Both the position numbers and the translations under genes were made by a program. 64,000 nt of DNA from Harmonia axyridis (lineage: Eukaryota; Arthropoda; Insecta; Coleoptera; Coccinellidae): the NCBI RefSeq assembly GCF_914767665.1, contig NC_059504.1, forward strand, positions 37,913,720-37,977,719, given 5' to 3'. The notes below the pieces were generated by a model, which saw only the letters and a list, made by a program, of their open reading frames with translations, made no database searches and was not told the origin of the DNA. Positions 57,575 to 64,000 of the stretch are shown here, piece after piece (position 1 is the stretch's first letter; each line of letters starts with the position of its first letter).

Positions 57575-58210
57575 TCACAGCACTTTTGGTCGTCTTGGAG
57601 TAACTTTTTGGCCGGCAATAATGAAACTGGTGGAAACATTTGAGCTGTCGGAACGATAGGCTGGTGATGTGGAGAATCGAAAATGTGTGAGTCGCTCAAA
57701 AAAAAATGAGAATATTGCTTCTGTAGCGCGTAGTGTTGAAGAAAACACAGATTTGTCGATTACTCGTCGATCTTGGGATTAATAATTTTTATTGCCGGAA
57801 TTGAAAGATATTGATGTGATCGACGTTAATTTTCAGCAATACGGAGCTACGTGCCACATAAGCAACGAAACAACCGCAATTTCACAATAAAAGTTTCCTG
57901 GCCCTGCATTTCTCGAATAGGTGATTATAATTGGCGGACAAAATTTTCTGATTCTCCTTCAGACTATTTTCTAAGTGGCCAGGTGAAAGTTAAGGTCTAT
58001 GCCAATACTCCAGAATAAATTCAATAGCTTAAAGATGGAATTGGTGGAGTTCGGAGAAATACAGCCCCAAATTAGCGAATTGGTCATGGAAAATTTCATG
58101 AAGAGGATATGGTGCTGCTACCGTAGTCGTGGCGATCTTTGGCTGATATAGTTAATAGCATACCTTCCTCTTCACAATGAAATAAACATTCATTGATTTC
58201 TCCTAAAAAT
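57575..58210 (+). mobile_element. Internally deleted mariner-like relic
   Basis: The plus strand has the N-terminal domain in pieces (ENIASVARSVEENTDLSITR, matching the linker after the second HTH). It then jumps directly to LPELKDIDVIDVNFQQYGAT, where the second catalytic D is Y, and closes with GEIQPQISELVMENFMKRIW then CCYRSRGDLWLI. The first catalytic block and surrounding 100-odd residues are missing. The C-terminal part matches 27120-27517. Stops occur throughout. The start aligns with the scrap at 9195-9240. Confidence 0.65.
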
Positions 58211-58462
58211 ATTTTTTTTTAAATTCCAGTTCAGAACACTTCAAATGAAAAATAATGAGTCCGGTCCTGGAATATTGAAAAAATTTAATTGTCTCGGACT
58301 CGACCTCGGCATGTGTCAATTACATATTAAGATTCAATAAATTCCGCCGAAAAGTTTGGTTCTTTCCATGAATATGCGAACTCACCCTGTAGCTTTCTTA
58401 GGAAAAGCAGAAATTCATTTTTCGCAGTCAATCCGTTCTCACCTAGTCCTACTCTATCTCTG

Positions 58463-58955
58463 GTGAATAAATAAATAAATAAATAAAGTTTTAGCAAAAT
58501 AATATTACAAATTCATAAACTGAAACAACAATCCTTTTGAAGAGAATTATGAAAAAAGAACAACACTCACAAACCCCAAAAGCCCTAAGCCATCAAAATT
58601 AAATTAATTATATCAAATAATTTCATTATAATATGTCTGTGAAAAAAATTCTGAATTCTGAAAGATCATTTAGAATCTCTGACTTAAATATATTGCTTAA
58701 TTTTTTTCTGAAAACACTTGAAGTAGGGCATTTCTTATTTCAAGAGGCAGTAAATTGAAAAAATAACATCCTGCATACTCGGGTGTTTTTTTATATGTTT
58801 GATAAGTAAATCTACACAATTTTATTTGATTGCCTCCTCTGGTGTTATATTCATGTCTATCACCAACTTTTTCGATCTCATTCCTCTTTTTGTACGTACG
58901 ACAGAGTAAGACTATGTACAGTAACTTCCAGGCACCCTGTATATTACAGAACGTT
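58463..58955 (-). mobile_element. CR1/Jockey-like non-LTR retrotransposon, 3' end
   Basis: The minus frame 58697-58969 reads RTYKKRNEIEKVGDRHEYNT, then YAGCYFFNLLPLEIRNALLQ. This is the conserved HxYNTR and YN-LP-EIR ending of the reverse-transcriptase protein in CR1/Jockey-type elements. It is followed by about 200 bases of 3' sequence and a (TTTA)n tail at 58463-58489, as expected for the 3' end on this strand. Everything upstream of this C-terminal piece is missing. It could belong to either clade. Confidence 0.65.
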
Positions 58956-59255
58956 AGGCAATTGTTCATGAAGAGATCTTGAAATATTGGCTGTGTATAT
59001 AGGACTATATTTCGATTATTGTTAAATATTCAAATTATTCTCCTATTTTCGAAATCCGTAATTTCTGTGTGTATAGTATTATTTCAATTCTGTTTATAAA
59101 ATTAAAAATTAATGAGCTCCGTAGGCTTCAGCATACTAAGGCTGCTTGTAAATCCACCAATGGGGTTGAGATATATATAAATGATTCCACAGAAATTTCA
59201 GCTGCTTAGAATACGCTGAGCGCGTTAGGCATGCGTAAATTGAAACTTTAAGGCA

Positions 59256-59990
59256 GAATATTTCCCTCCTATCAAAAATTCTATGTAAATGGAATGCAAT
59301 TATCGAAAATTACAGCGAATATTTCCCTCCTGCCTAAAATTCTATGTATATGGAGAACAATTATCGAAAATTAGAGCAATTGTAGGAAACGAAACAGCAC
59401 TGCGATAATTGTTCTGTTCATAGATGCATAGTTTCTATGCATCTTACACAGTTCGAATATATGGCAATTCCATTCTAAATCAGTTTGACAAGTATTGTAA
59501 CAGTTTATCCGGGAAATATTCCCCCGAATTACACTCGTGCTTCAGAATGACCGGATAATTTCGCATTCCAGCGTGTTTTCTTCGAAAAACTGCATTCGGT
59601 CATTTTCATTTTTGAGAAAGAGCCCGACACCGAAAGTGGAGGGCTCTTTCTCAAAAAGGAAAATGAACTAATGCAGTTTTTATGACAACACGCTGTCATG
59701 CAAAATTATCGCTAATTTTGATGCACTTGTGCAATTACTTAGAATATTTCCTTCCTGTCAAAAGTTCTATGTATATGGAGAACAATTATCGAAAATTACA
59801 GCGATAATTGCATTGTAAGAAGCGAAACTGCACTGCGATAATTGTCTTGTTCATTGGAGAAAGAGCCCTCCACCTTCGGTGTCGGGCTCTTTCTCCAAAA
59901 ATGAAAATGAACTCATGCAGTTTTTATGACAACACGCTGTCATGCAAAATTATCGGTAATTTTGATGCACTTGTGCAATTACTTACGATA
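59256..59990. repeat. Tandem foldback repeat, copy 2
   Basis: The same family as 926-1740, with the same landmark words. It has two large inverted-repeat hairpins. The first stem-loop (59614-59652) has the stem GAGAAAGAGCCC/GGGCTCTTTCTC, and the second (59857-59895) has the same stem with the loop reversed. Both are followed by AAATGAAAATGAACT or a close match, then ATGCAGTTTTTATGACAACA. A 62-codon frame at 59808-59996 is repeat sequence. Confidence 0.8.
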
Positions 59991-59997
59991 ATATAAT

Positions 59998-60292
59998 CAG
60001 CCTTATTCTGTATATAACTCGAATAGAAACGGACGAAACGGAACGTAATCTGAGAAATCGAAATGTTTCACTTTTAACGTGTCTTAATTTGATATTATGT
60101 ATCTAATTTCATATTTATCGCCGAATGCAATTCGTAATTGATATCCATAGTAATTCTACTTAAAGTTCAGAACACCAATTAGGTACTAATTAGAAAATAA
60201 TAAAACTATTCTGTTGCATTTCTATTCGATCCATACCATTTCTATTCGATTCATACCATTTCTATTCGATTTGAAGTTACAGAATAAGGCTG
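59998..60292. mobile_element. MITE with CAGCCTTATTCTGTA ends
   Basis: CAGCCTTATTCTGTATATAA (59998-) and TTACAGAATAAGGCTG (60277-60292) are inverted ends. CGAATAGAAA and TTTCTATTCG continue the pairing. Three copies of CATTTCTATTCGAT lie in a row at about 60217-60271. No coding capacity. It directly abuts the foldback repeat. Confidence 0.75.
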
Positions 60293-60993
60293 AAAAGTGT
60301 TATAGGACCGAAAATAATAAATAGTAGATAGCTGATTTCAAGAGCGAATGACACGAAAGAATAGTCTCTCATTTGCAGGGAATTTCACGTCCCATTTTAA
60401 TTTATCAAAAATTAAATCAATTAGCGTCCGGTACAAACAAAACGTATCTGTTGTTCAGAATGTACTAGATCGCGTGAACGTTGTTATATCACATGAGGTT
60501 GTTGATGTCTTTATCCATTAATTTGTGATTATGCCGGAGATAATTTGCATTTTCAAGGGGAGATTATGTAGGCGAAGAATTTAATTGCCTTTCCTATATC
60601 ACACCAGGAACGCTATTCTTTCGGCGAGTCTGGTTATTAAATTCCACACAGCGTGATTCTCAAAAATTTCGGATTTGGTTATGCAGAGATTGAATATTTT
60701 CGTTTGTGAAAATGTTACAAGCTTTCATAATGGAAAATGTACGCCATTGAAGCCCATATCTAATTAAGGTGTTCATTTTATTGAAATAGCGGGCAGGGTT
60801 CTCGGCTTTCGAGTTTTTAGCATCGTATACAGTACCTCATCTGCAGCGTAAAACTGAAACTGAAATATTCGGGAGGAGGACTGATGTGAAGTAAAAACTC
60901 TTGAAGGCTTCTTTTCCTTTTATTGCCACTTATAATCAATCTTGGAATTTCTGAAGCTTCCAGTAATTTTTTAACAGAAGTAGAAAGGTTGAA
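60293..60993. promoter_or_regulatory. Repeat-free stretch with TAAT-type sites
   Basis: 60360-60700 lacks recognised repeats and carries several AATTAAAT, CATTAATTTG and TTTAATTG words plus GC-richer patches (ATCGCGTGAACG). This looks like the stretches at 37.3 and 50.2 kb. The regulatory role is inferred, not shown. Confidence 0.25.
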
Positions 60994-61403
60994 ATGGCTA
61001 TACGACCAGTTTTAAGAGCCAGTATTATTAAAGAGGGCGAAGAAGTTTATTCGTCATCAAAGCGATCGCTATGGAAAGCTCAAGAGGAACTGGCGTAAAC
61101 CACAGGCTATTGACAACAGAGTAAGGCGCCGTTTCAAGGGACAGTATTTGATGCCAAATATTGGCTATGATTCCAACGCTAAAACCAGGCACATGCTTCC
61201 TACAGGATTCAAAAAAGTTTTAGTCCATAATGTCAGAGAATTGGCAGTTCTCTTAATGCAAAATCGTAAATACTGCGCTTAGATTTCCCATGGTGTATCT
61301 TCAAAGAAGAGGAAAGACATTGTAGAAAGGGCTCAACAACTTTCTATCAGACATACAAGATACAAATGGAAATGCTAGACTTCGTAGTCAAGAAAATGAA
61401 TAA
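60994..61403 (+). pseudogene. RpL32: Processed pseudogene of ribosomal protein L32
   Basis: From ATG at 60994 to TAA at 61401-61403 the plus strand covers the whole RpL32 protein (about 134 codons) with no intron. It begins MAIRPVLR. Then, after a frameshift near codon 12, it reads KKFIRHQSDRYGKLKRNWRK, RRRFKGQYLMPNIGYDSN, KTRHMLPTGFKKVLVHNVRE and LLMQNRKYCA, followed by a TAG where the family has E. HGVSSKKRKDIVERAQQLSI follows, and after a second frameshift the end NARLRSQENE. RpL32 is a component of the large ribosomal subunit, and insect RpL32 genes normally have introns. Two frameshifts and a nonsense codon rule out function. No poly(A) tract remains. Confidence 0.9.
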
Positions 61404-61437
61404 TTTAGCAAGTTTGTTAATTAGTACATTAATCCAC

Positions 61438-62460
61438 ATACACATATCGTTAAAATACTTGGCCCCCTATATCAACTCTCAACTTGTTGAATGTAACATA
61501 ACAAGTTTTTGTTTGTGAAATCACTTAAATGGAAACAATGAACCAGCACAAATGATTCTTGTTCAGGAGAATGCAGATCTATTCGAGATTAATCAGTTCA
61601 CAGGGAATAACGAGAGCTGAATTATTGAGAATGTTTCGTGGAAAATGCAGGAACATCTTATTTTTCACTTTGACCGGGCAAGAACGGTAGCCCTACACTA
61701 AGAAGATTTGTCGGACCACCAGATTGCGCAACGTTTGAATATTCCACAGACTTCAGTAAATCGCATAGTGGCCCCTTTCCTGGAAACCGGCAACGTTGCC
61801 CGAAGACCGGTGCCTGGTCGACCCAGAGTAACATCTCCAAAGGAAGACCATTATATCGCTAATTGTACTCGAAGAAATCCAACGGTATCTGTAACAGCTC
61901 TTCGAAGTCATTTTTAAGGACCTATATCTCAATAAGGAGCAGGCGCATTCCTCAAATTTAAGGGCAAAAGACCTAAAAGAGTACCTCGGCTATCATCTAG
62001 ACATAGAGCTTCCTTTCGACAATGGGCAGAACACCATCAAGATTGGCTCTTACTAAAATAGCGCAACGTACTTTTTTCGGACGGGAAGTTGTGTTTATGC
62101 TATCTACGTAAAAAACATCATTGAACCAATAAATTGTTCCTCTGCGCGATGAATTTGGGCAAAATATAATTTATCAGGATGATAACGCCCCACCACACCG
62201 CACACAAAGGGTTCAAAACATTCTTCAAGTGAGCAATATCCAAAGAATGAACCGGCCAGCAAACTCACCAGATATGAATCCAATTGAGCACGTATGGGAT
62301 TTAAGGAGAGCAATATCCATTCGTCTAAACCCATCCTCAACTCTTCAGGAATTGAGTTTAGCCCTTCATGAAGAATATATGCCTGAAAACTTCATTAATT
62401 ACTTGATCCGTGGGATGCCCAAACATATCGGGCAGTTGATTGAAAGATGAGGTAGTGAAA
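61438..62460 (+). mobile_element. Tc1-like (DD34E) relic, internally deleted
   Basis: It starts ATACACATATCGTTAAAATA like the copy at 10965. Coding remnants: LSDHQIAQRLNIPQTSVNRI (HTH), then GNVARRPVPGRPR (GRPR linker motif), TVSVTALRSHF, RQWAEHHQDW and NVLFSDGKLCL (first D). Next come QNIIYQDDNAPPHRTQRVQN (second D) and RPANSPDMNPIEHVWDLRRA (E), with 34 residues between the last two acidic residues. The end is MPKHIGQLIER with a stop at 62448-62450. The segment between first and second D, including the FWGGI motif kept at 11.7 kb, is deleted. Frameshifts occur near 61915 and 62150. Confidence 0.8.
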
Positions 62461-64000
62461 CAGACTTCGTACTATGTACTTTTAGGTAAGAAATATGCAT
62501 GAAAAATCCAAACAATTGAATCCAGCAATCCTTCTGTATGCTTTATTGACACATGTGAGCAAATTTCTCAACGAAATTTAGGCATCACCATAAAGCGATA
62601 TAAGGATTTTGTCATTGCACCTGAAAACAATTCCCCTTAAACAAAGCTTCCTTCCTTCCATCGATCCTGAATCAGATTGGATTATGCAGGATCCACAAAA
62701 GATACTCTGGTACTATTTATTCTGTTAAGATAAACACAATGCCCACTTGACGTCAACACAGTGTTACAACACTGACTTATTTGTAGGATCAAATTAGGAC
62801 AAACATCCAAACATGATGTTGTGGTGGATGACGTAAATTCACTTACACCAATCTCCATTTGCCTAAGCGTGGGCCTTTGAGGCATCAGCACACATGATAC
62901 TCAATAGAGTATAACAGTAAACTGCTTTTCAATAATCATCAACAAATGAACAGTTGCCGTATCCATGGTTTTAATTCCATAAGCTTCCATTCCCAGCAAA
63001 CTGCAGATATACGCTTGAAGGGTTGGCATTAATATTTCGGATGAAACCACTTGACGTAGGCTTGTAATGTTATTTCAGCCTATAATTATTGAATTTAATT
63101 GGAATGGAAAACACAGGGACCGATTTAGCAGGCAGTTCCTCAATTTTAAGAGCTCAACCGTTTAGACTGCTCATCAAAACGATAAGATTAGAGATTCACT
63201 TTGAAGCTTCGATTATTCGACTGGAATGGAGGAAGTTAGAATGTATAGAATGATTGTTGAGAAGTTGTCTCGTCGTCTGATGTTAATCCTATTGATTCGG
63301 CTTGTATGGAATTAATGTGAGAAGGAAGAAAAGATAACATGAATCATTATCGAATTCACCAGTAAATTATTAACGTTGCTCTCGATGTTGATATAGTTTT
63401 AAAATTATTTGCTATTGATGTCGTTTATTATTATTATTATTATTACATGAAATAAGAGCTGAGGTTAATCAAACAGAAGTACATTAGAAAAAACTAAACT
63501 AAAGTAAACCAAAAAAACCAAAGCTGCAAACAAATATTAAAAATAAAGAATTCAGTTAAATAGAAATAGCCATAAATCAAAAGCCGTCATGAAAACCAAA
63601 GACACAAAAAAAACATTTCTCTATAAATATATGTATAAACACAAAAATTGATTCAACGAAAATCGAAGAGATTCCACAAAAAAAAGCAATTCTTCAATTT
63701 TGCCACACATAATTGAAAATACATAAATACAAAATACATGAGGAATCAAACGACATAGGACTCAGCTAGTTGAAATCCCTTGAAATTTATGAGCTGGCAA
63801 ACAGCAATAGTCGAAATTATGAATGAAATAACAAAACCGAGGTATTCCAAAACATTTGCATAACAGTCAAAAATGTATTTTCCGTCTTTACCGAATTTAT
63901 CAGCCCTGTTTCGTTATTTTCCTACCATTTTTCACCTGAATTCATGTAGCTCTATACCACTTGTTGAACTCTCAGTGTTTGAAAATAAACCCGAAATAGG
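62461..64000. other. Unassigned AT-rich DNA
   Basis: An (ATT)n run lies at 63427-63446 and an A-rich tract at 63480-63740. The 69-codon minus frame at 62682-62891 shows no motif. No gene or element boundary is recognised up to the window edge. Confidence 0.4.

Noticed and set aside
58463..58489. AAAT microsatellite as an independent repeat
   Set aside because: Its strand and position fit the 3' tail of the adjacent LINE, so it is included there.
1..64000. CRISPR arrays, prophage, operons or endogenous viral genes
   Set aside because: No regularly spaced repeats of CRISPR type, no ribosome-binding-site/operon layout, and no viral replicase or capsid motif were seen. Everything recognisable is insect-type repeats and one retrocopy.

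Overview
The window looks like non-coding DNA from an insect nuclear genome. It is AT-rich and full of A/T homopolymers, and no frame is longer than 183 codons. The recognisable coding matter is all relics: Tc1/mariner transposases, RNase-H-bearing and CR1/Jockey-like non-LTR retrotransposons, a fragment of a multicopy insect repeat protein, and a processed copy of ribosomal protein L32. I found no intact host gene, rRNA, tRNA, CRISPR array or bacterial-type operon. A beetle is my guess, but the sequence does not fix the order.

Layout. 0.7-1.8 kb: tandem foldback repeat whose sister copy lies at 59.2-60.0 kb. 2.1-2.9 kb: transposase fragment and a piece of the long-TIR element seen whole at 19.1-20.6 kb. 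4.5-6.6 kb: a mariner relic split by an I-like LINE fragment, with a hammerhead-like motif at one edge. 7.6-9.8 kb: foldback elements and a mariner HTH scrap. 11.0-13.6 kb: a Tc1 relic carrying a nested insertion. 14.1-15.8 kb: a DD41D mariner deletion derivative and a second LINE copy. 17.8-25.7 kb: MITEs, the long-TIR element, an internally deleted Tc1, another mariner relic, and a TTAA-flanked MITE with a palindrome inside it. 26.7-29.1 kb: two overlapping mariner fragments, then a second DD41D copy interrupted by a 350-bp palindromic insertion that carries a hammerhead ribozyme-like motif on each strand. 29.1-48.7 kb: mostly unrecognised, with scattered foldback elements and one GC-richer homeodomain-site-rich stretch near 37.3-37.8 kb. 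48.7-54.7 kb: a duplicated segment, a third RNase-H LINE relic, and an array of five irregular repeat units. 57.5-60.3 kb: mariner and LINE relics, the foldback repeat and a MITE. 61.0-62.5 kb: the RpL32 retropseudogene, then a Tc1 relic.

Nothing here works together as a pathway. The common theme is repeated bursts of DNA transposons, amplification of internally deleted derivatives, and nesting that gives a relative age order. The most unusual object is the head-to-head hammerhead palindrome at 27923-28272. It has a 14-bp target-site duplication and resembles a Penelope-like or retrozyme-like insertion. Coordinates of decayed elements are approximate unless a repeat boundary is stated.
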